From the NCBI GenBank assembly GCA_964572225.1, contig CAZNFR010000029.1:1-38818 (forward strand): a stretch of 38,818 nt of DNA, in the 5' to 3' direction. Origin of the DNA: CAZNFR01 sp964572225 (GTDB taxonomy: Bacteria; Bacteroidota; Bacteroidia; Bacteroidales; GCA-2748055). Position 1 is the first letter of the stretch, and each line of letters begins with the position of its first letter. This document shows positions 25,881 through 34,366 of this stretch, in pieces. Both the position numbers and the translations under genes were made by a program. The notes under the pieces are model-generated. The model was not told where the DNA came from. It was given only the letters and a program-made list of their open reading frames with translations, and did not search any database.

Positions 25881-27122
25881 ATGCTAAACTCTATCCTCTC
25901 AAAAAAGAATATCCTGGTAATTATCTTTCTTTGTGCGATCCAGTTCTTTACGATAAAAGTCTTTCCTCAGTCCTTCCTCTCCGCAATTGAACTTGTGGGG
26001 GGGGTGATCATCCTTTTTTTTCTGCTTCTCTACATGGTATATTTCAGACCTGAAACTGAGGTAAAGAAAACCTTTGCCTTTCAGGTTAACCTCCTTATTT
26101 TCGCGCTGATAATGAGTATTCCTATGGCGGAGATATTTCATAATCAGAGCGTTCCGGTAACTCTTTTTGCTCTCAAATTCACTTATTTTGTTTTTATTTA
26201 TTACCTGCTTCATAATCTAAAGATCTCTTATGAAGAACTGGAAAGGATTATCTTCTTTTTCGGATTTGCCTGGACCCTGATCTTTCTGGCCCAATGGGCC
26301 ATTTACCCCACACGCATTATCAGTGCAAGGGTAGAGGCAAGCCGGGGTACCGTGCGAATCTTTTTCCCAGGTTCCTTTTTTGCCATGCTGGCATATTTTA
26401 TTACCCTTCAGCGCACCCTTACCCAAAAGTTTGCCTTCCTTAACCTTGCTTACCTCTTATTGTTCTTCTCAGCCGGGGCTGTTCTCCAGGGAACACGACA
26501 GGCATTGGTGACACTTACAGGGTTTACGGGCTTATTTATTTTGCTGAACCGACAAATAAAATCCAAAGGGCTGATCATTTTTATAGGCATGATTGTGGGT
26601 GTAAGCGGATTCTTTATTTTCTATGACATTATCTATGGAATGCTCTCGGTAACAGAATCGCAAATGGTGAAAGCGGAGGATCCGATCCGGATCCGTGCAG
26701 CCCGGTTTTTTACGGGAGAATTTATGCAACATCCTCTGAATTATATTTTCGGTAATGGTGCAGATCACGGATCCAGCTCCTTTGGAAAGAAAATAATCTA
26801 TTATAAATTCGTATATGGCTTCTTTCAGTCTGACATAGGGATCATTGGTGATTATTCCAAATTTGGTGCATTTTATTTATTAGCAGAATTACTTATATAT
26901 TTAAAGATCTTTTTAGGAAAAATACCCAAAAGTCTGAATGTACTCAAATATTTTACCGCAGTTATGATGCTCACCATGTTTACCGGACAGAGCGTGTTCG
27001 GGTATGCGGGAGGACTAACCGGAATCATGGTAATGCTTTATATGATCGATGTGGAGAAATACAATCAAAAGAAAATGAAGGAAAGCACAACGGAATCATC
27101 GGAAAGCTCCGCTAAACGATAG
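25881..27122 (+). CDS. Wzy-like O-antigen/polysaccharide polymerase
   Basis: A 413-residue integral membrane protein with about ten to eleven hydrophobic segments and a short charged C-terminus. The GTRQALVTL segment and a following large loop (about 255-310, containing ESQMVKAEDPIRIRAARFF) fit the O-antigen ligase/polymerase superfamily. In a Wzx/Wzy pathway it would join lipid-linked repeats in the periplasm; its place among glycosyltransferases supports polymerase over ligase. Its last 11 bases overlap the end of the convergent GT2 gene. Confidence 0.8.
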   Translation: MLNSILSKKNILVIIFLCAIQFFTIKVFPQSFLSAIELVGGVIILFFLLLYMVYFRPETEVKKTFAFQVNLLIFALIMSIPMAEIFHNQSVPVTLFALKFTYFVFIYYLLHNLKISYEELERIIFFFGFAWTLIFLAQWAIYPTRIISARVEASRGTVRIFFPGSFFAMLAYFITLQRTLTQKFAFLNLAYLLLFFSAGAVLQGTRQALVTLTGFTGLFILLNRQIKSKGLIIFIGMIVGVSGFFIFYDIIYGMLSVTESQMVKAEDPIRIRAARFFTGEFMQHPLNYIFGNGADHGSSSFGKKIIYYKFVYGFFQSDIGIIGDYSKFGAFYLLAELLIYLKIFLGKIPKSLNVLKYFTAVMMLTMFTGQSVFGYAGGLTGIMVMLYMIDVEKYNQKKMKESTTESSESSAKR

Positions 27123-28035
27123 ATTTTCGTTTTTTCCCGAAGATTCCCAGAAGTTTCCACTTCAAAAACCCGCCTATGTATACGAAATACTTCCTAAACA
27201 GCTGCCGGTATGCTTTTGGACTTCTGCTGAATTTACGGTAGAAAAGAATATCCTTTTTCAGGTTATAGTTGGAGCGTAAAGAGGTGAGCGTAACCCAAAG
27301 TCTTCTGAAGTTGTCGTTATGGTTTACCCCGCTGTTCGATTTATCATTCAGCAAAATCATATCGGGAAAAACCCGGATGGTAAATCCCTGTTTCCGCGCT
27401 CTGAGAGTGTATTCTACATCTCCGTGATACTGAGGGAAATTTTTGTTGTCAATCAACCCGATACTGGAATATACCTTCCGTGAAAAACAGGTTCCCATGC
27501 CGGGTAACCAGTCGGCCTCAAAAACTTTTTCAAATTGCGGACTATCATCTTCCTGGAATCCATACATTCCTTTGTTACCGGATACAGGATCAAAATACCC
27601 GCCCATGCTCCATACTTTATGATTGGATTTAATATAGATCTTGGATCCGAGAATGATGTCAACCCCGTTTTCCCTGATGTGAGAGGTCAGATTTTTAAAA
27701 TATTCCGGATTGGCTTCGATATCGTTATTCCACCAAAGAACATAATCTGCTTTCAGTTGCCCGAAAGCATAATTCATTCCTTCGTTTATGCCTCCACTCC
27801 ACCATAAGCTCCCATCCCCCTTTAAAACCTCCAGACCTTTTCCGTTTTCATTGAGCCATTCCGCAGTTCCATCGGTCGATCCGTCATCCACAATAACCGT
27901 TTGGACTTCGAATCCGGGTTCTGTGATCCCCGAAGCAAGTTTTTCAATGTTCCCGATGCAGTTTCGTGTAAAATCAAGTCCATTATGGACCGGTACTAAA
28001 ACAGCAAGTTTCATGTTAACTTTGTATTTATTCAT
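27112..28035 (-). CDS. GT2 glycosyltransferase, WbbL-like
   Basis: A 307-residue family 2 glycosyltransferase with LAVLVPVHNG at the start, VIVDDGSTDGT, WWSGGINEGMNYA and the metal-binding segment WWNNDIE, as in rhamnosyltransferase-like (WbbL) members. The C-terminal half has GMGTCFSRKVY and QYHGDVEYTLRARKQG. The ATG at 28035 overlaps the preceding gene by 8 bases; an alternative ATG at 28014 begins right at the fold (MKLAVLVP). It is the last of four minus-strand genes. Confidence 0.87.
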   Translation of the reverse strand: MNKYKVNMKLAVLVPVHNGLDFTRNCIGNIEKLASGITEPGFEVQTVIVDDGSTDGTAEWLNENGKGLEVLKGDGSLWWSGGINEGMNYAFGQLKADYVLWWNNDIEANPEYFKNLTSHIRENGVDIILGSKIYIKSNHKVWSMGGYFDPVSGNKGMYGFQEDDSPQFEKVFEADWLPGMGTCFSRKVYSSIGLIDNKNFPQYHGDVEYTLRARKQGFTIRVFPDMILLNDKSNSGVNHNDNFRRLWVTLTSLRSNYNLKKDILFYRKFSRSPKAYRQLFRKYFVYIGGFLKWKLLGIFGKKRKSIV

Positions 28036-28786
28036 ACCTGATCTTCTTCATCATTCCGGGAGTAAGCCTTTTCAGAACCGTGTGAACCCAGTGAAGAACA
28101 TACAGTATAAAGGCTTTGACGAAACCCGTACCAATAATTTTCCTCCTTATCCTGAAATCTTCGCGGAGAGCCCTGAAACGGGCAGATTCATTGGTGCCTC
28201 CAAGGAGAAATTTGCATACCGGGAAACCCAGGTAATGGATCTCTTCCTCTTTGCACTTGTTCAGAAATTCGGCCGTAAAAGCATAGTCGGCCGTTACAGG
28301 ATATTCCAGCTGGTACTGCTGTCCATTCAGCCTCTCGTTTCTGTAAAACATGGCCTGATGCTGGGTAAACATTCCCCGGTAAAGCAGATGATGGGATTTG
28401 GATTTCCGGTACAATTCGGAACCATCCGGGGCGAGATCCACCGAATCACCATAGAGAAAAGAATCTCCAGCACTCATCTCCCCGGCCACTTTGGAAAGTG
28501 TGTCTGAAGAGGCGAAAATATCCCCGCTGTTCATAAAAATCAGGTACTCCCCTCTGGCACGGGCAAGACCTTTGTTCATTCCATCAAAAATGCCTTTGTC
28601 TTTTTCCGATTTCCATTGTACAAAGGGCTCGGTCAATCCAGCCAGCCAGTCTGGAGTCCCGTCCTTTGAATTCCCGTCGACAACCACCCACTCAAAACCG
28701 TCAAAATCCTGAGAACGAATAGTTTCGTATGTCCTCTTCAGATTTTCCAGGTCATTGAAGCATATGGTAATTATAGAGTATAGCAT
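28028..28786 (-). CDS. GT2 glycosyltransferase, WcaE-like
   Basis: A 252-residue family 2 glycosyltransferase. MLYSIITICFND, VVVDGNSKDGT, EKDKGIFDGMNKGLARA and FMNSGD match the WcaE/AmsE group of colanic-acid-type transferases. Given gmd and fcl in the same locus, a fucose donor is possible but not shown. Its start overlaps the stop of the gene before it (TAATG, position 28786), indicating coupled translation. Confidence 0.86.
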   Translation of the reverse strand: MLYSIITICFNDLENLKRTYETIRSQDFDGFEWVVVDGNSKDGTPDWLAGLTEPFVQWKSEKDKGIFDGMNKGLARARGEYLIFMNSGDIFASSDTLSKVAGEMSAGDSFLYGDSVDLAPDGSELYRKSKSHHLLYRGMFTQHQAMFYRNERLNGQQYQLEYPVTADYAFTAEFLNKCKEEEIHYLGFPVCKFLLGGTNESARFRALREDFRIRRKIIGTGFVKAFILYVLHWVHTVLKRLTPGMMKKIRYE

Positions 28787-29655
28787 TATCCTTTTAATCC
28801 GAGTTTACTTCGTAAATATTTTCTTTGCTTCGACCTGAGGAAGGCCCTCATTTCCGGCTTAAAAAGATGTTCCTCTCTGCGGATGGCTGCATAGATGTAT
28901 CCCGAAATAATGCTTATCCCGCCTATGATCACCGGCTTTTCAAAAAGGCGGTATATTCCTTTCAACAGAGAATAGAAGAAAGAATATCCAAACCTGTACT
29001 GGAACCGGCCCAGAAGGAATTTTCCACCGGTAATCCCTTTTCGCCTGGAACCGGTCACCCTGAAATGTTTGATCTTCAAGTCGAAGAAGCAGCGGGTTTC
29101 CCAGCCGTGCATCTGGGAGGCCAGCAGATCGGCCAGATCCCATCCCGGGATCGCGGGTATTCCTCCAATCTGATCAAAACATTCCCTTTTGTATACCTTT
29201 GAAGGTCCCACAGGATGGTCTTCCTGGGTCTTTTCACGGACAAAGTCATCCCCTACCGGTATATAGGTACAACCGCTTGCCAGTCCGAGTTTCGGATTAT
29301 TATCAAACTCCTTCAGAATTTTTTCAAAATAATCGCTTTCGAATTCGAGATCGCAATCCAGCTTTACCACAAATTCCCAGTCCTTAACCGAGATCGTTTC
29401 AAAACCTTTGTAAAATGTATTCACCACTCCTGTTCCCGGCAGATAATAACCGCGATCTTTTACATCAACCCTCTTAATCCAGTCGTATTTCGCCATGTAA
29501 CGATCAATGATCTCTGGAGTCCGGTCTGTTGAACCATCATTGACCAGGATAAATTCGGCTGGTTTGAGGGTCTGGTTCACCACCGAATTCATGGTTCCTT
29601 CCAGAAACTCCTCCTCATTTCTTACCGGTGATATAATTACGTACTTGCTTTTCAT
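28786..29655 (-). CDS. GT2 glycosyltransferase
   Basis: A 289-residue family 2 glycosyltransferase with YVIISPVRNEE at the start, FILVNDGSTDRT and the DxD segment VVKLDCDLEF. GPSKVYKRECFDQIGG and GWDLADLLASQMHGW follow. The C-terminal part (about 225-255) has a hydrophobic stretch and a basic tail. It is followed by the WcaE-like gene with a one-base overlap. Donor and acceptor are unknown. Confidence 0.86.
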   Translation of the reverse strand: MKSKYVIISPVRNEEEFLEGTMNSVVNQTLKPAEFILVNDGSTDRTPEIIDRYMAKYDWIKRVDVKDRGYYLPGTGVVNTFYKGFETISVKDWEFVVKLDCDLEFESDYFEKILKEFDNNPKLGLASGCTYIPVGDDFVREKTQEDHPVGPSKVYKRECFDQIGGIPAIPGWDLADLLASQMHGWETRCFFDLKIKHFRVTGSRRKGITGGKFLLGRFQYRFGYSFFYSLLKGIYRLFEKPVIIGGISIISGYIYAAIRREEHLFKPEMRAFLRSKQRKYLRSKLGLKG

Positions 29656-29693
29656 TATTGCTTGACTATTGATATTTATCTATTGTTCATACC

Positions 29694-30446
29694 TTATTCT
29701 GCGAAGGGATTTTTATACTTTCCTTTTTTCTGTCGGTATACCAAACTGAAAATAGGCAGGTCATCCACCAGATAACGCCTGATAAGTCGGCGGGGCTGGG
29801 CAAACATCCTGTATAACCACTCCAGACTGTTGTTCCTGAAAAAGGCAGGAGCCCTTTTCACATTCCCGGCTTCGAAATCAATGGTGGCTCCAATGGCCAG
29901 GAATATCTTTACTCCCGCAAGTTTATCCCGGTTGGCAAAAATCCATTTTTCCTGCTTGGGTGCACCCAAACCTACTGCCAGAACATTAGCACCGGATGAA
30001 TGTACAATTTCTACCACCTCCTTAAGCTTTACCGGATCCTTTTCAAATCCAAAATCCGGAGAGAACCAACCGGTTATAATCTCCCTTCCAACTTTTTCAT
30101 TTATATTCTCCATCGCTTTCTTTCCTACCCCCGGACCTGCACCTAAAAGAAAAATCCTGATATCTTCATTTTCTGAATGATGCCTGTAAAACGCAGGGAA
30201 GAGGTCTGAACCGGCAATAACCTCCTTAACCGGAGTTCCAAGATATTTCAATGCCCTGAAAAGGATCTTACTGTCGAGAACCACATATTCAGCTTTTTGA
30301 TAGAGCGCATAAAATTCCCTGTCATGCTGAAGCTTGATCATATGATCCACATTCGGAGTTATTACTACACCCTCTGTGAGTTCCTCCAGAAACTCCTTCA
30401 TCGTGAAGTTGTCAATTTCAATGTTTAATAGCCTAACTCTATCCAT
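29694..30446 (-). CDS. WecG/TagA/CpsF-family glycosyltransferase (GT26)
   Basis: A 250-residue protein of the WecG/TagA family. It has VVITPNVDHMIKL near the N-terminus, YVVLDSKILFRALKYLG, GSDLFPAF, FLLGAGPGV, GLGAPKQEKW and AIGATIDFEAGNVKRAP, then the C-terminal basic tail with NSLEWLYRMFAQPRRLIRRYL. Family members transfer ManNAc or ManNAcA-type sugars to lipid-linked acceptors at the inner membrane. The frame stays open to a TTG at 30500; the ATG at 30446 (MDRVRLLNIEID) is the likely start. It is the first gene of the minus-strand transferase block. Confidence 0.92.
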   Translation of the reverse strand: MDRVRLLNIEIDNFTMKEFLEELTEGVVITPNVDHMIKLQHDREFYALYQKAEYVVLDSKILFRALKYLGTPVKEVIAGSDLFPAFYRHHSENEDIRIFLLGAGPGVGKKAMENINEKVGREIITGWFSPDFGFEKDPVKLKEVVEIVHSSGANVLAVGLGAPKQEKWIFANRDKLAGVKIFLAIGATIDFEAGNVKRAPAFFRNNSLEWLYRMFAQPRRLIRRYLVDDLPIFSLVYRQKKGKYKNPFAE

Positions 30447-30500
30447 CCGCCGGTAATAAATTTCAATTTGCTGGAATTCCCTGCCCGGAAAAGTACGCAA

Positions 30501-31035
30501 GTTAATAGATTCATCCTTGAGGGAAAATTAAATTTGGCCAACTTCTTTAATAACATTAGAAATGTCATTTTTTTCGGGGCCAATCCTTAATCCGCGAAAG
30601 TATACGTAAGCCATAAAATTATGTTAACCCAATCAGCAGGATTATTTTATTGACTTTAGTCTGGGTAAAAAGTATCTTGTGGATACGGTTAACCCCTTGC
30701 ATGGAGATTGGCAATAACCTGAGTGTAAATTTATTTTTTACACTCTACCCCCCCTCTTTACATTAAGGAATTGTTAAATCCTTATAATAAAATCAGCACT
30801 CATAAATGATACAATCAGGGGGTCGATCAAAAAATTTGATTAATATTATGGGTTCCCCCTAAATTCCGGAAGCCTATGGGGATTTAATCACAGAAATCTT
30901 TATTTTTATGCAGCTCAGCCTATGGTTTATGTAATTTAGCGTTTATTTATAATTGAAAATAGGAGCTAATTTAACCATTAGAAGTATTTTCACACCGGGG
31001 TTTTTTTATTGCTCCAGGACTTAAAGGGACACAAA
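30501..31035. promoter_or_regulatory. Long AT-rich divergent regulatory region
   Basis: This gap of more than 500 bases separates the WecG block from the first MBOAT gene. It contains two stem-loops, GAGTGTAAA/TTTACACTC (30721-30745, 9 pairs, 7-base loop) and TAAGGA/TCCTTA (30764-30784). It also has a plus-strand promoter candidate, TTG (30650-30652) N20 TATCTTGT (30673-30680), and a second -7-like TAATTTAG (30932-30939). If the first promoter is used, the MBOAT mRNA has a 5' leader of about 350 bases carrying both stem-loops. No open frame worth calling was seen. Confidence 0.4.
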
Positions 31036-32472
31036 ATGTTATTTAATTCCTTAGAATTTGCGATTTTCTTACCGGTCGTATTTCTTCTTTACTGGTTTGT
31101 AGTTAACAAGAGCCTGAAGTTGCAAAACTTTCTTCTTCTTTTTGCAAGCTATATTTTTTATGGTTGGTGGGACTGGCGGTTTCTATCGCTCATTGTGATT
31201 AGTTCTGTGGTGGACTATTTGGTGGGTATTGGATTGGGAAAGTATGAAAGGGCTTCAACCCGGCGATGGCTTCTTGCGCTTAGTCTCATCGTTAATCTTG
31301 GTTTCCTTGTTTTCTTTAAATATTTTAACTTTTTCCTGGAAAGTTTTGTCACTGCATTTACTTTTTTCGGTCAACCCTTCGATGCCCAACGACTGAATAT
31401 TGTTTTGCCGGTAGGGATCAGTTTTTATACTTTCCAGACACTCAGCTATTCCATTGACGTTTATCGGGGTAAACTGAAACCCACCAAAGACGCGGTTGCT
31501 TTTTTTGCTTTTGTGAGCTTTTTCCCTCAGCTGGTTGCAGGTCCCATTGAAAGAGCTTCCAACCTCCTCCCCCAGTTCGATAAATTCCGCCGGTTTAATT
31601 ATGGGGTTTCGGTCGACGGATTAAGGCAGATCCTTTGGGGATTTTTCAAGAAAATTGTGATTGCAGACAATTGTGCCGTTCTGGTAAACGACATTTTCAA
31701 CAATTACGACAATCTCGATGGCAGTACCCTCCTACTTGGGGCCTTTCTTTTTGCATTTCAGATCTACGGCGACTTTTCCGGGTATTCTGATATTGCCATA
31801 GGAACAGCAAGGTTATTTGGATTTAAGCTCATGCGGAATTTCGCATTCCCTTATTTCTCCAGAGATATTGCTGAATTTTGGAGAAGGTGGCATATTTCCC
31901 TGTCCACCTGGTTCAGGGATTATCTTTATATTCCCCTGGGGGGAAGCAGGGGAGGTACCGGCATGAAGATCAGAAACACTTTTATAATTTTCATTGTGAG
32001 CGGTTTCTGGCACGGGGCCAACTGGACATTTATCATCTGGGGTGCACTGAATGCGATTTACTTTCTTCCCCTGATGCTCTTAAAGCAAAACCGGAAAAAC
32101 CTGGATCTCCCCGCAGAAGGAAAATTGCTTCCTGGACTCAGGGAATCCTTAAGTATCCTTATAACATTTTCAGTAACCCTTGTCGCATGGATATTTTTCC
32201 GATCACCCTCGGTTGGGGTTGCATTGGATTATATCGGAAACATTTTCTCCCTTTCCTTGTTTACACTTCCGCAAAACCTTCCCTTAAGGGAATTGTTTTT
32301 TATTGCCATTCTCCTTAGCGTTGAATGGCTTCAAAGATCCAAGGAGCACGGACTCGAATTTACAACTCTGGCCATGCCCAAGTTTATGAAGTGGAGTATT
32401 TATATAGGACTGATATTTATGATCCTGACTTTTGGGGGCACCCAGCAGGATTTCATCTATTTTCAGTTTTAA
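31036..32472 (+). CDS. MBOAT-family O-acyltransferase (AlgI-like), first copy
   Basis: A 478-residue multi-pass membrane protein of the membrane-bound O-acyltransferase family. Diagnostic segments are VGISFYTFQTLSY (126-138), QLVAGPIERA (165-174), FWRRWHISLSTWFRDYLYIP (281-300, H286) and VSGFWHGANWTFIIWG (321-336, catalytic H326). It likely moves acetyl groups across the membrane for polysaccharide O-acetylation, as AlgI does for alginate. The ATG at 31036 (MLFNSLEF) is chosen over an upstream TTG because the second MBOAT in the window starts with the same residues. The SGNH protein follows after 12 bases. Confidence 0.93.
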   Translation: MLFNSLEFAIFLPVVFLLYWFVVNKSLKLQNFLLLFASYIFYGWWDWRFLSLIVISSVVDYLVGIGLGKYERASTRRWLLALSLIVNLGFLVFFKYFNFFLESFVTAFTFFGQPFDAQRLNIVLPVGISFYTFQTLSYSIDVYRGKLKPTKDAVAFFAFVSFFPQLVAGPIERASNLLPQFDKFRRFNYGVSVDGLRQILWGFFKKIVIADNCAVLVNDIFNNYDNLDGSTLLLGAFLFAFQIYGDFSGYSDIAIGTARLFGFKLMRNFAFPYFSRDIAEFWRRWHISLSTWFRDYLYIPLGGSRGGTGMKIRNTFIIFIVSGFWHGANWTFIIWGALNAIYFLPLMLLKQNRKNLDLPAEGKLLPGLRESLSILITFSVTLVAWIFFRSPSVGVALDYIGNIFSLSLFTLPQNLPLRELFFIAILLSVEWLQRSKEHGLEFTTLAMPKFMKWSIYIGLIFMILTFGGTQQDFIYFQF

Positions 32473-32484
32473 AAAAGAATTGAC

Positions 32485-33429
32485 ATGAGTAAATTTTTGA
32501 GAACTTCGTTGATATTCCTGATCATAGTGTTGATTGCAGGGGTAGTTTTTTTCAGCCTGAATAAGAATTATGTGGCTGCATACCGGATCACCAATTCCTA
32601 TTCCTTCAATGAAAAAATAAATTTCCTCCGCGAAAAACAGGATGTTAGAATTCTGGGACTGGGATCTTCCATTACCCTCAATAATCTCTCCTCAGAGGCC
32701 ATAATCGATCTTTTCGAAACTGATTCATTCCTGAATGTTGCTTCCTGGGGAATAAAAATGGAAGACATGTATAAACTTCTGAAGGAATTTGACCCCCTAT
32801 ATGATCCCGAAATAATCATTTGTGTTTCCAGCCTGATTGATTTTTCCCTCCCGGGTATTGAATTCAATAGTCAAGAAATAGGGGATTACCTGAACCAGGA
32901 AAAGAAAAAAGGAATGATTAATGATCTTACGAATATCTCCTATTATCTCAGGCATACCATTAAAAACCGAATATACCAGTCCTCCAATAAGTATTATTCA
33001 TCCCTGATGTTTGATGATCACGGTGGAGTAGCTCTCGATCCAAAGGATTTTAAACATGATCCCTTCCGTTGGAACAAAAAATTAAGCTTTCATGGACTTC
33101 ATCCTTCCAGTTACCGTTTCCTGGATTCCATTTCCTACTTTGCTACCCAAAGGAATATCGAACTTATTCTGGTTCAGACCCCGGTAAGGGAAAATGCCAA
33201 AAGGAAATCGCTTAAAGCCAAAATGGAAAATCATGAAGAAATGATCCGTTCCATTCTGGAACCAAAGGGACAGCATTTTATTAACGGTTACCGCCTGAAA
33301 TTTCCGGATAAGTATTTTGCCGACTATACTCATATGAATGAAAAAGGGGCTGAGGAACTGACGAGGATTTTGTATGAAAAATATTCCGAAGGAATGGAAA
33401 ATAGTTACCTCACCCAAAATGAAGATTAA
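32485..33429 (+). CDS. Membrane-anchored SGNH-like protein, partner of MBOAT
   Basis: A 314-residue protein with one N-terminal membrane anchor (about 6-24) and a periplasmic domain. It carries a modified SGNH block I, LGLGSSIT (57-64, likely nucleophile S62), and a block V DYTH (280-283) with D280 and H283. This is the arrangement of AlgJ/AlgX/DltD-type proteins that accept acetyl groups from an MBOAT and pass them to a polymer. It is co-transcribed with the MBOAT. The stop codon overlaps the convergent acyltransferase gene by 4 bases. Confidence 0.72.
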   Translation: MSKFLRTSLIFLIIVLIAGVVFFSLNKNYVAAYRITNSYSFNEKINFLREKQDVRILGLGSSITLNNLSSEAIIDLFETDSFLNVASWGIKMEDMYKLLKEFDPLYDPEIIICVSSLIDFSLPGIEFNSQEIGDYLNQEKKKGMINDLTNISYYLRHTIKNRIYQSSNKYYSSLMFDDHGGVALDPKDFKHDPFRWNKKLSFHGLHPSSYRFLDSISYFATQRNIELILVQTPVRENAKRKSLKAKMENHEEMIRSILEPKGQHFINGYRLKFPDKYFADYTHMNEKGAEELTRILYEKYSEGMENSYLTQNED

Positions 33430-34157
33430 CTCGTCTCTCCAAATTCATCAGCATATTCATTTTCATCCCACCATTTTACATCGCTCTTTATAACTTTGGC
33501 AGGAGCTCCTCCAATTACCTGATATTCCCCTTCGAATTCCTTATTCACCAGCGACCGTGAAGCAACAATGGTATTATCTGGCAATATTGCGCCCTTGGAA
33601 AAGGTACAATGAGAACCAACCCATACATTATTCCCCAAATGTATCTTTCTTGGGTGATTTAAAATGTTTCCCCCCATATCCGTGATGTAATGAAAATCAG
33701 TATCCATAAACTGAACATTCCAGGATATCCTGCAATTTTCCCCAAAACGGACTTTCTTGAAGCATATGATCTTGGAATTGGAAGAGATCCTGAACCGGTC
33801 TCCTATATCCAAAATCGCACCGGGTCCGACACTAACCGCAGCGCCAAATTTAATCATTGCCTCCCCGCGGAAAATTACCTTACCAGAAACTTCCCAAATG
33901 GCCCGCGTGTACCTTTCATCAAAGATCCCCACCTTCCCATAACCTATCCTGATCATACCGGTTTTCAAGGGCGATTTAATCTCAATATCCCCTTTAAGCG
34001 TTCTGAACTTAACATTCCTTGAAACGAATACTGGAAATCGCATAGCATCCCGAAAAGGAAAATACCTAAGATTGAATCTGAGCGTTTTCAGATTCATATA
34101 GTATAAAATCCTCAACAGATTCTTCAGTCCAGGGAAAACCGATGAAAAATGTCCCAT
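33426..34157 (-). CDS. Left-handed beta-helix acyltransferase
   Basis: A 243-residue protein with hexapeptide-type repeats from about 95 to 220 (KFGAAVSVGPGAILDIGD, KVRFGENCRISWNVQF, KIHLGNNVWVGSHCTFSKGA, GGAPAKVI). The catalytic-type histidine is in TDFHYI. Such WcaF/WcaB-like enzymes are soluble acetyl-CoA-dependent O-acetyltransferases that act on sugar precursors. The frame extends to a TTG at 34178; the ATG at 34157 (MGHFSSVF) is preferred. It lies alone on the minus strand, convergent to the first SGNH gene. The 209-base gap behind it holds only a weak inverted repeat (GAAACCT/AGGTTTC, 34273-34300). Confidence 0.88.
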   Translation of the reverse strand: MGHFSSVFPGLKNLLRILYYMNLKTLRFNLRYFPFRDAMRFPVFVSRNVKFRTLKGDIEIKSPLKTGMIRIGYGKVGIFDERYTRAIWEVSGKVIFRGEAMIKFGAAVSVGPGAILDIGDRFRISSNSKIICFKKVRFGENCRISWNVQFMDTDFHYITDMGGNILNHPRKIHLGNNVWVGSHCTFSKGAILPDNTIVASRSLVNKEFEGEYQVIGGAPAKVIKSDVKWWDENEYADEFGETS

Positions 34158-34366
34158 GATCCTTACTTTTATCCCCAAAAAAAGTCCCTTCGGTCCTTGT
34201 ATAAAACTATCCTCACATATATCAACAAAAGAATAGTCTCAATGCGGACCCTCACATCTATATCTTAAGCAAAGAAACCTATTATCCAGGTAAAGGTTTC
34301 CAGAAAGTAGGTATTTTTGATGAAGAATAACTTATTGATTGTCAATACTCTCTAATTGATGTCAAA

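Noticed and set aside
27788..28507. 239-residue open frame on the plus strand
   Set aside because: Runs antisense across two glycosyltransferase genes with proper motifs; its translation matches no family I know.
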